From NCBI GenBank assembly GCA_008638375.1, contig CM018036.1:10510328-10574327 (forward strand): DNA of 64,000 bases. The letters run 5' to 3'. Origin of the DNA: Nyssa sinensis (taxonomy: Eukaryota; Streptophyta; Magnoliopsida; Cornales; Nyssaceae). Position numbers and translations under genes: made by a program. The notes beneath the pieces were generated by a model. That model had not been told where the DNA came from, did not search any database, and was given only the letters and a program-made list of their open reading frames with translations. Positions 44,917-57,425 of the stretch are shown piece by piece; the stretch's first letter is position 1, and each line of letters opens with the position of its first letter.

Positions 44917-45440
44917 AAGCTCTTGGCTTAAAGCCCTTGGCTTAAAGCCCTTTCCTCTTCCCATATCTCCGACAAGATGTAGAAGATTAGGGAGGTTAGA
45001 TCAGATATGTCCCTGCTGGAGGAAGTGCTGCACACTGCCCTGGAGATCCCAAACTCACTGATCCAATTGTTTTTTGGAAACATACAATAATACTAGAGAT
45101 TTCTTTCCAATATTCTTGCTAGATTTTTCATTAACATCTCGTGTTCTTGGATTCCTTCCTGGTACCTACTGCCTTCACCCGTTGTGGTTGATTGATTACC
45201 GAGCATGTTAAGGATTGACACTGAGGACATCCATGCTCTCAAGTTTTTTTCTTCCTTGGATTGAGCTGGCCGATATTGAGTGCGATTATGCCCTCATGAT
45301 TGAATCAAGGCAATTATCACATGATGGTAAATATGGTTCGAAGAATCATATTCTATTTTGTTTCATCTCAGCGTTTCAAATGGATACATTTTGTTTTTCT
45401 TAACATTGTATTAGGTCAACATTCTTTCAATAAATGAACT
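44917..45440 (+). other. MAG2 3' untranslated region (probable)
   Basis: Directly after the TAA at 44914-44916. A small duplication of CTTGGCTTAAAGCCC lies at 44922-44950. The best poly(A) signal is AATAAA at 45429-45434. No other gene is seen here. Confidence 0.5.
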
Positions 45441-45780
45441 ATATTTGTTTTTGTTATTGTGATCATGACTCCATTCTGATGATTAATTTGCATGTTTAGA
45501 AGCTCTGTCTTTTTTTTTTTTTCACACAGGAATTACAGAATAGAGCTGGACAGAAAGTAAAATTAATGCTGTCATTACAATCCTATTGCATGAGCATGAG
45601 CATTGGTCATAAGTGACCAATTACAAGATGATTGAAGATTTTCTGACCACTGGGGTTCAAATGAAGCACGCTGCCATTTTATGGTTCGGTGGTTCTTTAG
45701 CTACAGCCTCGAGGAATTACAATTAAGAATAGAAGAAGGCTACATCTTAGTTTTATTCAGGTTTCAAAATTAGAACACAG

Positions 45781-45830
<50 letters not shown>

Positions 45831-46640
45831 CTATTGTATGGATAAATGAGTAGTTTGTTCTATCATCTTAGTCCGTTAAGAGTGCTGAAAAAACAAAATT
45901 GAACCATCACAATCAAATTATTATCTCCACTCCACCTTTGATTTAATTTGTCCTGTTTTAACCCTCCATTTATTAACGATCTGTGATTCAGTGTTTGGAG
46001 CAACTTTTGTCTTTTGTTTTTGCATTTGCATTTGCATTTTCAAAAGTTGTCTTGAAATACAGTGTTTTGCTCCTCTTCTTTTTTTCTTACTCGTATAGAA
46101 TGCTTTTATTTTTTGTACATTTAAAATTACTTTTATGCATTTATTTTTTGTACATTTAAAATTACTTTTATGCAGATTTGTTCCTCCCCTTAAACATGAG
46201 TTAATGGCCTGGAAAGTCGATCCAAAGCATCTCCATGATTCTAAGAGCCTGTTTGGGGGGAATTTTAAATTTTGGAAAATAAATTCTAAATAACTTATTA
46301 TTAGGAATGTATTCTTAAAAATATAATCAATTTGTTATTTGATTTTTGTAAAAATTATGTATAAGTGATTCTAAATGTTAATTTTTTTTTACCCTTTATA
46401 TTATATATATTGAGTAATGTGTAAGTGGCCAGTTATACAAGGTTATTGACAATAGAGTTTTGATGATGTTTATCTTTCATGTAATCTAAGTATCAACACA
46501 AAAATTAGTATTTGTTTGATAATTGAATTATACTGTCTTGTTTTTTCTTATATGTCAAATAAAAGAATTAATCTTGAGTATAATCAAACAATTACGAAAT
46601 GTAGAACCCAAATTGATAATCTTAATGGTATTTATATTAA
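45441..46640. repeat. Gene-free DNA with TA microsatellite and a 35-bp tandem repeat
   Basis: A TA run spans about 45785-45827. A 35-bp unit (TTTATTTTTTGTACATTT.. ending TTTTATGCA) occurs twice at about 46105-46175. GAGCCTGTTTGGGGGGAATT at about 46246 resembles one end of a hAT MITE, but no other end is evident. Confidence 0.6.
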
Positions 46641-46644
46641 ATAA

Positions 46645-47573
46645 TGACACAAATTAACATATGATCTTAGTAAATATGCTTGAACATTTTGCTATGCAGA
46701 GTTTCAAACTAGTGACTACTCCACTTGCCTCTCATTTTTGGCATTTTGCAGCATTGTCTTTGCAGAATGAGGAAGATGAACAATATATGAGGAGTATTCC
46801 TTGTTTGAGTGCAATTGGTAGTATTATGTATGCTATGGTTTACACTCGTCTAGACATTTCACAAGTAGGTAGTGTTGATAGTCAATACATGGCTAATCCT
46901 AACAAGGTTCATTGGCATGCGGTGAAATATATATTTTGGTATTCGAGAGGGATTTCAAACGTTGGCTTAGTTTTTTTTATAGAGCTTATGGCTTTGGTTC
47001 TTGTGTTGTTGGTTATGTTGATTCAGATTATGTTGGTGATTTGGATAAGAGGAGATCTGTAACAGGTTATGTTTTCACACTTGCTAATTATGAGATTAGT
47101 TGAAAAGCTACTCTACAGTCTACAGTTGCTTTGTAAATAAGAGGAATAGAGTATATGGCAGTAGCAACAGAAGCAATGAAGGAGGTAATTTGGTTGAGTG
47201 GTTTGGTCAATGGCTTGGGCTTGTAACAAGATGTTACTATTGTATTTTGTGATAGATAGAGCACAATACATTTGACCAAAAATCAAATGTATCATAAGAA
47301 GACCAAACACATAGATGTCTGATATCATTTTCTTTGAGATGTTATGACACAATGTGACATTACAATGAAGAAGATTGCCACAATAGAGAATCCAATAAAT
47401 ATGTTGACTAAGCCCAGTCCACTTCTTAAGTTCAAACATTGTTTGAACTTGATTAACATCTCTCAATTTTGAGCGCTTGTGGGTGTGTGGCGCCTAAGGG
47501 CGCATTTGGAGGCAAATGAGATTCATTTACTTTGTTGGTATAATTTGGTTGAGTTTAAGCCAAGGTGGAGATT
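46645..47573 (+). pseudogene. Ty1-copia RT/RNase H remnant
   Basis: Across broken frames one reads the end of reverse transcriptase ([54 protein letters not shown]) and then RNase H ([97 protein letters not shown]). Several stops and at least two frameshifts occur. No gag, protease or integrase is present, so it is 5'-truncated at about 46645. Confidence 0.8.
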
Positions 47574-47822
47574 TGGTAAATGGGTGTCATGAATTTATTC
47601 AGATGATTGATTGATGATCCATTTACGACCCAATGTGACCTCAAAACCTATGAAAAAAATTTGACCCATTTTTGTTGTTGGACAATTCGTGTAGTCTTTC
47701 CGTCTAAATGAGGAATTGGGTCTCGTCCGAATAAAAACTCATCTGAATAAAGAAAGCTTTCTTGTTCAAACACGTGTAAGGTTTCCTATAGCGACTTGGT
47801 TTCGAATTTGGTAGTTTGTTAT

Positions 47823-47864
<42 letters not shown>

Positions 47865-48175
47865 TGTTATTCTAGAATCTCGAGATTATGATCATTGTGA
47901 AAAAAGAGAGCCACTTTGTGAGCCATCTTTTGGTGTAAATAGGCTTTTGAGTTTGTAAGTATTTTCACTCTTGTAATCTCCTTTGATTTATAGTGGACTG
48001 CCCCGTCTATGGATGTATTCATCTTGTCGAGCCACGTAAACCTTGTGTTCTTTGTCCTATTGCATTTGTTTGATTTTGCACTTCTTAATTTTGTTTCTTG
48101 CTTTCGTTTCTTAATATAGCACTTTTATGATATATGTATCTTCTAAATTGTGCACGAAATTCAAAATCCTCAACA
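47574..48175 (+). repeat. 3' LTR of the copia remnant
   Basis: It follows AAGCCAAGGTGGAGAT, a standard copia polypurine tract, starts TGGTAAATGGGTG and ends TCCTCAACA, about 602 bp. It contains a TA microsatellite that doubles as a TATA region (47824-47862) and transcript-end-like sequence (AGTGGACTGCCCCGTCT, GAGCCACGTAAACC) typical of R regions of this copia type. The 5' LTR is missing. Confidence 0.7.
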
Positions 48176-48309
48176 CTAAAATAATATACATACCTTTGAT
48201 TTTTTTTTGTAGGTCTAAGAATCTTGTAGTCATCTTCTTATTCAAAAACTGAATCATCTCCATAAACAAGTTGGCTTTGGGGACGTTAGTCTAATACGAA
48301 TCTATTAGT

Positions 48310-48525
48310 AGATTAGCCTCGGTAAAATCTTTCGGTGCTGTTCTTAGAGACCAGGGGGTCTCTAGTGGCATTAAGATTAATTTCCATAAGCATCTCATAG
48401 ATCGCATCAAGCTGATCGCCGATTTGTGCGAACTGTTGTCTATGCTCATCAATCGCAGTCTACAAAGCCTCCGTCTCATGACCAACATTAATGAAATTTG
48501 TGTTTTTGCCTCTGTTGTTTTCCAT
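48310..48525 (-). pseudogene. Ty3-gypsy gag N-terminal fragment
   Basis: From the minus-strand ATG at 48523-48525: MENNRGKNTNFINVGHE, ETEAL, an in-frame stop, then TAIDEHRQQFAQIGDQLDAI. The start MExNRG with a following Gln-rich helix is characteristic of plant Ty3-gypsy gag. It is preceded by a primer-binding site and LTR on the right. The rest of the element is missing; the copia LTR ends about 130 bp further left. Confidence 0.65.
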
Positions 48526-48544
48526 CTAGCCAGGTAAATCCTAA

Positions 48545-48920
48545 CTCTGATACCAACCTAATGCAGAACAGTAACGTGAAAGGAATGGATACAACCAATG
48601 TCAATATCTACAAACGGATAATAATCAACCTAACAAGAAACAATCAATCCAAAAAGAGAATAAATTCTCTTCATTCAAAGTTATATTAATATTGCTAAAA
48701 AAATTACAAAATAAAAACCTATTATATCATATTTATAGAGTTACAATATTACTATTTTGACTAAAAAAATATAATTTATATGCTTATCCTATTCCTAATA
48801 GAATAAATAATCATATTTTGAATAGAAAATACTAAAGATAATAAATATTTCATCTAAAATAATTATTTTAAGATAAACTCAAATTTCAAAACTAAAGAAT
48901 CTTACAGTAACACTAAAACA
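48545..48920 (-). repeat. 5' LTR and primer-binding site of a gypsy element
   Basis: On the minus strand the LTR runs from TGTTTTAGTGTTACTG (48920) to GTTACTGTTCTGCA (48562), 359 bp, with CTATAAATATG as the TATA box. Six bases later comes TGGTATCAGAG (complement at 48545-48555), which matches the initiator-Met tRNA. It leads directly to the gag fragment. No 3' LTR is seen in the window. Confidence 0.7.
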
Positions 48921-51335
48921 TGTATTAGTATGAATTTTATGATTAAGTATATACCTTTTTATTAGTTGTCCTTTATAAGTTAGGACTTACATTCTAATTA
49001 TAAATATAAGAGTTACTCTCTACTCCCAACTTAATTAGTTACACTCTCCATTAAACTTAACAAATGTAATACAAAGAAGATAATAAGAGATTTTTCTCAA
49101 AAAACATATCATTGAAAATTAAAATATATTGATAGACATGTCATACAAGTTCCCCTATATCAAATTGATCAATGTTCATAAATAACGTATATCACATGCT
49201 TATGATTTTACATGTCTCATCCAAATAGATTGTGCATTTTCTTTTGTGTTTATGTTGCTTTTCTAAAGTATTTTGAAAAATGTGCTTACCAATTAGTCAA
49301 ATTTCTCTTAAATGCTAAAAATTCTATTGATGAAAGAACAACTCTAATCTATTTTTTAATCTAAATCCATTTTTGTAAGGAATATGACCTTAAAACCTTA
49401 AATTATTTTTTAAAAACGTATTTATTTGTTTGAACAAAATTTTAAAATTATTTATGTGTAAATTTTATTTTTAAAATAAAAGAATCCCAAACGAGGACAA
49501 AAAGGTGGAATATCGTGGAGCCCAAAGACAAGCAGGGCCCGTGTCCAAATGTTTCTGGCGGTGTCCACATCACAAGGCAGCAGCATGACGTGTCTGTGGT
49601 CACGGAAGAATAGTAAGTGTGCCACGTGGTACGAACAAACATGTCAGTTACACGTACTACAGAATAGATTGGTCACCGAAATTTTGTCTAAATTTATGGA
49701 CGGTTGGTAAATAAGGCCAAATTCCCTACTATTAAGCTTTTGATTAAAGGCTAGTTTAGCTTTCATCGGCTAGCTTATGTCCTGTCATATCAAAATGAGA
49801 AATGTTAATATCAAAGTCATCAACGCTCACGATTCAATCGGTAAGTGTCTAACATATGCATGAAATAAATATACATACGTATTAATTAAATTACGAATGT
49901 GATCATTCGTAATTGATCATAATATTTTTTTTTATCAAAATTAAATCCTATTAGATTGAAGGGGGAAGTGGTTCAATGATAATACGAGTCCATTCGACTC
50001 TTCTTTTAGTTTTTGTGCCCAAAATTGCTGATCTCAATTGTGAATTTCTTAAAGCTTCAAATAGTTTTATTGACAAAAGTTACGATCATAGTCGTCGGGG
50101 TGACAAACGCACGCATACTTATTTATTTTCAAAGTTTGAAAATGACAGAATTCAAATTTCTGCTGAGACAAAAGATTGAGGATTAATAAAAATTAAAACT
50201 ATCAGCCTTGTATTTTAAAATTATTATATTTTACTTTTATATACTTAATTTATTAAGTAAATTAATGACAAGCAGCTCAACTCAATTCAAGTGAGCTTAG
50301 TTTTTATCTCAAATATTTTAAATTAGTAATATAGTTTTATTTCATCCTTATGTTTTTTTTTTTTTTGTAGAATCGTAAATCTAATAAATGACTAAATATA
50401 TTTCAATATTATTATTTTTTCCCCATTGGTCTTATGAGATTTTTCATTATAAAATAAAAGCCATTATGATAATTTCATTAAAATGTAAAAGTTTGATAAT
50501 TTTTGATAGAGGTTTTCAAAATAAGGAACCAAAGAAAGTGGTTTGGAAGCATAACTATATAGCAAGACTTATCTTATGCCAGAAAAAAACTACTTTCAAT
50601 AGTATATAAGTTCTTAAGTGGTAGAAATTTTTTCTTCTTAGTTAATGGATTACACTATGGAACTGGGTCGACCCAAGACTAGGGATAGCAATTTACCCAC
50701 CTCCTTTGAATTCCACTCATATCCCGCTCTTAATAAGACATTTGGAAAAAGTTATGTCCACCCTGTTAGGGTTTGGAACCTGATTTGGGACAGATTTGGA
50801 GTGGAGGCGTCCCAGATTATATAAAATAAAATAAAATAAAATAATAAACTAATATTTTGCTAGATAATTGATGTTTATATGATATTTTTAGTCACATGTT
50901 AGAAGTTTAGATAAACTTAATGAATTTATATGTTTAAAAAAGATAATAATGTTATTCTATATTTCTATTGACATACATATATTTTTTTTAATACTTGAAA
51001 TCTTTTGTTTCAAATATGTTAATTACAAATAATTTAATAAAATAAATAAATAAAAGTTTAAAAATAAATGAAAGCCCCAACGGAGACCCCTCCCTCGACC
51101 TATGATGGGATTTAAAAGAATTTGGAAGAAATTTTTTCTCGCAAAGCGAGATTGGAAAAAGGGGGTTCCCTGTCTCGTTATCATTCCTATTCAAGACTAT
51201 GCAAAGTATCATCCGCACGAGATGCAGACGCGGTAGCAGGGTAGTAGCGCTTAGATGGCATAGTGGTGCGATTATCGTTCGCTATGATCAAGTACACTCA
51301 CTGAATACCCGAGTTATATGGTTTTGCTTGGTTAG
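48921..51335. other. Gene-free DNA
   Basis: No supported coding region. Frames of 64-76 residues at 49448, 49976, 50388 and 50988 match no family that I recognise. A short (AAAAT)n run lies at about 50819-50842. 49490-49640 is locally GC-richer and includes GTGTCCACATCACAAGG and ACGTGG words but has no gene structure. Confidence 0.55.
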
Positions 51336-51518
51336 GTTTTGAAAACCAAATTTTAAATTTCAAAATGCGGGATACGCGTTTAGCAAGTTATTAATTTTAA
51401 TTTTTTTAATTTAGACTATCGTATCTAAATGTATTTTCACAGTTTTTAAAAAATTAATGACAAAATTTAAAAGAAAAAATTCAAAAAATTATATCTGAAT
51501 CATTATCCAAGCGCAGTC
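51336..51518 (-). repeat. Dispersed repeat, copy 2
   Basis: Reverse complement of the family at 11416-11602 (shared GCTTGGATAA.GATT, AATTTTTTAAAAACTGTGAA, ATTTAGATACGATA, GCATTTTGAAATTTAAA). Non-coding. Confidence 0.6.
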
Positions 51519-52259
51519 ATAATTTTTTATGAATGTCGTTCAAATGACCTTAGAGTTCTTTTGAACTAAAGTTTCAAAAAAGTTTCCATTGGATCTTGTT
51601 TGAATGGTCATTTGAGCTGCGCAAAATCAGTATGCGACAAACAGTCACCTAAGCAAAAAATTAGTGTGCGATGAACAGTCATCTATGAATGTGAATGGAT
51701 GTAATATTCAAATGAATGAAAATCAGTTCAAATAAAATGGACATAAGTTTGAATGAATAAGCACCCATACAAATGAAGAGACACATAGACACGTCCTAAA
51801 TGAAAAGCCATATAGATATGTATATATATGTATATATATATATTATATATACATGCCGTAAGATATGTAGAGAACTTTTCAGACTATATCATTACCTCTC
51901 TTTCTCTCACTCTATTGAACTTTGTGTTGTAAAATGTATGAAAGATTTTAAGGCTAGTACGAAGATTACTTTTAATCTGAAAACGAGTTATAGAGTTATT
52001 AACTAGAAACTAAAATATGTGATAAGAAAAGGAGAAAGAAAATTTAGCTGGTTGAGACGTGTGAGAACACTGTCCTTAAGAAGTGATTTCGTCATTCGAA
52101 GAATGAATATCGATGTAACAAGTTAGTGACACTCTACCTTCCAGAATATAACAGCCAAAACCCACACAAACGTACATTCGCAATATGTGGATTGAATGAA
52201 CACTCATTTATGTTTTCTGGTATAAGAAATAACGAATGAAAACTACTAGCATTGGAGGA
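51519..52259. other. Gene-free, possibly LTR-derived stretch
   Basis: Repeated GTTTGAATG / TTCAAATGA words, a TATATGTATATATATA run (51814-51850) and a downstream CTCTCTTTCTCTCACTC tract give an LTR-like look, but no TG..CA boundaries or target duplication are evident. Confidence 0.35.
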
Positions 52260-52996
52260 ATAAAACAATAGTTGCAACAACAATTGGCAGCAATGAGAAC
52301 AAATAGAACAATTGCACAAAATAATAAAGAGAAAACGAAATATAATAACTAAAAGAAGAATGCTCTTCGAATTTCGGTATTTTTAACAATGTACTCCTAA
52401 GCACCCTATTTATTCTAGTTGGACGGAGAAGAACAAAGGCAAGGCACAGATTTGATGCCAAAATCAAGGTACGTCTAGTTGATCAAATATATATATATAT
52501 ATATATATATATAATAAAGTCTGATATTGAATTGATTTGGTTTGATTTTGTATGGGTAAGTTTGATAATTAAATAAGAGCATTAAATGAGACTTTGTATT
52601 GGTGATAAGAATTTGTATAGGTAAATAAAACAACAGTTGCAATGAAACTTGCAACGATTGGCAGCGATGACAACAAATAAAACAATTGCACAAAATAATG
52701 AAGAGAAAACGAAATATAATAACTAACTAGAAGAATGCTCTTCGAATTTTAGTATTTTTAACACTGTACCCTTAAACACCCTATTTATACTGGTTGGACA
52801 GAGAAGAACAAAGGCAAGGCGCAGATTTGATGCCGAAATCAAGGTAATGGATGGGTAACGAATATATATAAATTAAGTAAAGTCTGATATTGAATTGATT
52901 TGGTTTGATTTCGTATGGGTAAGTTTGATAATTAAATAATTAAGAGTATCATATGAGACTTTGTATTGGTGGTAAAAATTTGTATAGGTAAGTTTG
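52260..52996. repeat. 365-bp tandem duplication
   Basis: Copy 1 spans 52260-52624 and copy 2 spans 52625-52996. Shared blocks in order: ATAAAACAA.AGTTGCAA, GGCAGC.ATGA, AACAATTGCACAAAATAAT, AGAAGAATGCTCTTCGAATT, GTTGGAC.GAGAAGAACAAAG, GCAGATTTGATGCC, CTGATATTGAATTGATTTGG, GAGACTTTGTATTGGTG. Copy 1 has a TA microsatellite (52489-52512). No protein-coding frame is conserved between the copies. Confidence 0.85.
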
Positions 52997-55440
52997 ACAA
53001 TTAAAAATTGGTAGGAAAATAAAGTGGCAAAAATCTTGGGCAATAATGCACATGTTCAAGGCTCAAATTCAGGGATTTGCAACCCCTTGCAAGTGATGCG
53101 CCCGATTAATTGGTTTCCGGTTGGGTTAGCCCAAATTTCACTGAGCTTCCCATGGTCTTGTATGCGTAAGAATCACTCCACTACTCTACACAACTTTATA
53201 AAATCTAATAAGATGTGTACTAATCTACTAAAGAAAGTCCTACTTCCCAACCGATGTGAAACACAAATATTGTAAAATATCCATGTTTCCCAACACTATG
53301 TTCATTCAATTTACTACAAAACCATTGTTTGTATTCTGTTAATATGCATTAGCAGGACACACACTTGGCCTCTACAGAGACACCCAGTGGAGATTCACAT
53401 ACTCTATGGAATTTATTGGAAATAAGATTGCTCATGCAATTATTGGAGAAAAGAAGCAACACACACACACACACACACACTGGAATAGCTGTTCTAACAA
53501 TGACAGATATATAGTGATGCTTTTGGAAGCTTTCCATATGAAGTAAAAACTAAAGAAACTTTGCCAATATTACTTTGGCAAAAACTGCAGATTTATATAT
53601 TGTTTTCTCATTCCTGGAAAGAGATGATGGTACCCAACAAGTGAGAAGTTTTGTTGGGGTGAATCAGGTCCATTGGATCATGCCAATCCTCTATACCATG
53701 CATGTGGCCTAGTTGTCTAATTTTAGGAGACAAAAAATAATAATTTTTTTTTACATGGCCTAACATGATTGGTCTGATCAATTGACTTGGGCAATGGCAT
53801 AGTTCACCTAAAAATATCTCCCCCAAACAAATATTTTATGAAGTTGCTTATGTGAAAAAGGAACATTATGGACATTAAATCTCAAGTTGGCCCCTTAAGA
53901 ACTTGAAACAGTTCAATAGAAATTTTCTTTATTTTTTTTAACATTTTTATTTTTTGGACTTTATATAACAACCATCAAGTCTATCACTGACTTTTCTATC
54001 AAAGAAGTGAAAGCAAAGTTTTCCAAAAGTCTCTAAACTAGCTCTCTCAATCAGGTTCAATTCATGTATTGTGGTCCAACAATTAAGCACTTCCAAAATC
54101 ATAGGTGGTTCTGATTTTGCCAACAGAATTTAAAGAAGGTCCATTAGATTAGGGTCCCATAAATTATCATATACTTTTTTAGGAGTGTGATCACTTGATA
54201 TATACACTTGACCTTCAATAGTTGAATTAAATTTATAAAATTAGAGTATGTCAAATGAAACCTAATGAGTTCTAATCAATTATCACTCTTTTCAATCTGT
54301 ATCGTCCATTTGATGAGAGGAGGTCAAAATGAAAATATAATAAACTTATGTGATGTGTATCATTAAAAAAAAAATTTGTGTTGTCCTAGCTAGCATTACG
54401 CATTACCAATAGTTTTAGGTTTTTCAAAATAGTATATTGTTCCCATTCAATTTTTTGTTGTATCTGTTCCAATCTTCGTGTTTAGAGCCTCAACTTTCTC
54501 AACTATGAGATGAAAATGTACGTGTTAAACAATCAACTACTTCAAAAACTTAAACTACTAGAGAGAGGTGTGACTTATTTATTTATTCATCTCTACAATT
54601 TGTTTGTGGTATGTTTCTATCAATTATTTTAGGGTTTTTAAGGGGTAGAATCATTCCGGCCTGGTCGAACTTTTGTTGTTTTTACCCCTATCTTTGCATT
54701 TTGAAAATATAAAAAATCGTCTTAGTCTTAGGAGTAGCCTCAATTTAGTCTCAAGTTGATAGGGTAAAATGTCAAAATCCAAATCAATATCCATCTTTAT
54801 TACAAATCCTACCAAATGCCTCCAAAAAGTCAGTCCTTCCTACATGATATTAGGTTTGTAGAAGTTGAAACACTATTTTAACTTGCACTAGGCTTCATAA
54901 TTTTGGAAGGATTATCCCAATTTTCCCTTCACTTTTGGCCATATCTGATCCATGCTTTAATATGATGGGTCCTTTTCTGAATGCAAAGAATGAAAATATG
55001 TACAACAAAAGTTGTGGCAATGAAATTACTCCACTCACCATGAACTAATAGCAAAGATAGATAGTGATATGTGGCATATTACTATAACAGTAGATACTAA
55101 ATTTAGCTACTCCTTAGACAAAGATGCATGATGGGTCTTTTGTTTATACACAAAGATTGAAATAGAGGCAACAATAGATAGAGTAGGAATGATGCTACTC
55201 CATAGAAATCCTGAAATAATTGATTACAACCCACCTCAAACTATATGTTACATTAACACTCAAGAATAATGATTTGTGTAAAAACATGCTTAGTGGAATA
55301 CAGCTTTTTGTTGCTTAGTTCTCTAACAAGTAGTGGTAATTTTTATCTTTATGTCTTCTTAATTAGGGCATCTCTCTAATGATGACTCATACTTAAATTG
55401 GAGTCAAAATTTTTTCAAATTAATCCTTAACTCAAACTCA
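52997..55440. other. Gene-free DNA
   Basis: No supported gene. A CA microsatellite spans 53459-53480. 53000-53280 has a GTTCAAGGC word that resembles a pol III B box, but an A box and SINE ends are not convincing. The rest is AT-rich and unannotatable. Confidence 0.55.
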
Positions 55441-55449
55441 TAACAAATT

Positions 55450-55800
55450 CATTTTTTTTTTATTAGCAAAGAAGAGAAAAATTTTATTGATGAAAGGGGA
55501 TGTACAAGAAATATATGCTTTAACACCAATAAAGGAAAAAATGCAAAATGCATCATGCCTCTCGAGTTCGATCCCAATTAGGTTGGCACCAAACAAGAGA
55601 GAAAAATCATGTGCCACCAAAAATCCAAAAGAAAAAAGAAAAGAGAATAGAATTACAAAGGGCACGAGCCCTATTCACCCAAACCAAACGAAAAACTGGA
55701 AATGACGAACAACAGAATTCACTACTTCAAGAAAGAAAAACCAGCAGCATGCAAGGAGAAATAATAACTTTAGCCCAGACCGAAACTTAAACTTAAATCC
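55450..55800 (-). mobile_element. LINE 3'-end fragment
   Basis: A T run (55452-55461) followed by ATTAGCAAAGAAGAGAAAAA and TTTTATTGATGAAAGGGGAT is, on the minus strand, the typical 3' end of a plant L1 (CATCAATAAAA, then a poly(A) tail). Around 55650-55790 no RT motif is visible. Probably a heavily 5'-truncated insertion; no certain target duplication. The overlapping frames on both strands are chance. Confidence 0.5.
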
Positions 55801-56419
55801 AAATCAGTGCAATACTCTTTATAGGCGCTCAATTATCTTTTAAAGCAAAATTTAAAATCTTTTGGACATGATGGAAATTTTTTTAGGACAAGGTGAAATT
55901 TTTTCAAAATATTTAAATAAAAACTGAGTGACCATCGGAGAACTTTAAACTCAAATGAAACTTTTACTCGTATTTGAGTAACAGTTGAAAATGGCCTTAA
56001 TCTTCCTTTATCATGACCTGCTTAGGAAAATTAAACAAGCCTTATGATCACCAACTGATATTATTATATTTTAATAAACAAACTGCAGCCTAAAACATCA
56101 AACCTCAGAATATTAATGAGAGATGTGAACTTAAAACCCTAATTGTTTAACAGCAAGGGCAATGCAATAGACAAGGTATCTTTCTGGTAGCATGTAAACA
56201 TCCATAATGGAAACTCTAAAAATTCAATACACATTTGACGTGTGTCCCATTAGGGGGCATGTATGGGAAGTAGTTAATGCTAAACTGGGAGACTGATTAA
56301 ACATTAATGAGCTTTTTTGAGTATTTAATTAGCATTGATCTAAATGATGGTGGACCAATGTAGTACAGTAGCTTTGAGACATATGGGCCCTAATTAAATT
56401 TGTCTTAGCTGCTAGTGCT

Positions 56420-56553
56420 TGTGTTTATATCTTTTTCTAACTAACTAATTCCCAAACCTCATCCTCCATTCTCTTTTTAAGCTCCCCCGTTGCTTCACCT
56501 TCAACTTCCCGGCTAATCCTTAAGTGCAAGAGGGCAAACACATTGCAAAACTA
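56420..56553 (+). promoter_or_regulatory. Probable core promoter and leader of the PRE gene
   Basis: TTTATAT at about 56424-56430 is a candidate TATA box. The sequence from about 56455 to the ATG is CT-rich and free of ATG codons, as expected of a short leader. The assignment rests on position only. Confidence 0.4.
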
Positions 56554-57425
56554 ATGTCAAGCAGAAGAACAAGTGCTTCAGGAATCACAGAAGATGAGAT
56601 TAATGATCTCATTTTAAAACTGCAAGCATTGCTACCAAATTCCAATCCAAGAGACACTGCAAGGGTAGGCAATTAATGGCCTTTTTTTTTTTTTTTTTGT
56701 TTTATCTTGGTAACGTTTTTTTGCAGGTGTTGCTAGGACATGGACATGACTTGGAACTTCTAATACCCATTTACCATCATGCTGCATCTGGGTATAGAAG
56801 GACCTAATGTCATGTTTTTTGAATGCAGAGGAAATGAATTTTCAAAGTGACTTACTGTAGCTCTACCTGAACACCATGACAGAGAGATTCCTCAGACAAA
56901 AGTAAACTATTTTCATGCTTTAACTAAAGATGCAACATTTAGGATGAGCTTTTATACTCAAATCAACTTAACAAAGTCTTATTTTAACTATTTAAGATCT
57001 GTTATAAGAATCATGTGTCACAATTCTACTCTGTTTAAGACCATTTAGTTTTTACAAAAATGGATGGAAATGTTATATTTTTTAGGTTTAAGCACATAGA
57101 GCTAAGTAATAATAGGAACTTTAAAATAATCATCATAAACATTGTGCACGCTTTGAGCTCAAATGTCTAGAGAGAATGCAATCAGCTACTTGAGACATGT
57201 ATATAACTGATAAATGATCTGATCTTTTGACACCTAAGACGGTTTTTTTTGGGGTGATTTTTGTAGGTACCCGCGTGGAAGATTCTGAAAGAAACATGCA
57301 GTTACATCAAGAGGCTGCATAGTGAATTGGATGATCTAAGTGAGAGACTTTCTCAGGTGCTGGCTTCTGCAGACAGCAGTAGTGGTGTTTATTCAGACAT
57401 TCTTAGAAGTCTTCTGCAAGAATAG
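56554..57425 (+). CDS. PRE/ILI-type atypical (non-DNA-binding) bHLH protein
   Basis: Two exons, 56554-56664 and 57267-57425, with a 602-bp GT..AG intron in phase 0, encode 89 residues. It starts MSSRRTSASGITEDEINDLI and carries helix 1 (ILKLQALLPNS), a loop, and helix 2 (WKILKETCSYIKRLHSELDD), followed by LSERLSQVL and the terminal ILRSLLQE. These are the hallmarks of the PACLOBUTRAZOL RESISTANCE family. It lacks the basic region, so it should not bind DNA but should sequester inhibitory HLH partners such as IBH1 and thereby promote cell elongation downstream of brassinosteroid, gibberellin and auxin. The intron sits at the family's usual site, before the loop/helix 2 junction. The loop (NPRDTARVPAWK) departs from the usual SDKVSASKV form. 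Which PRE paralogue it represents is unclear. Confidence 0.9.

Noticed and set aside
53000..53280. SINE with pol III promoter
   Set aside because: One B-box-like GTTCAAGGC word is present, but no convincing A box, poly(A) tail or target duplication.
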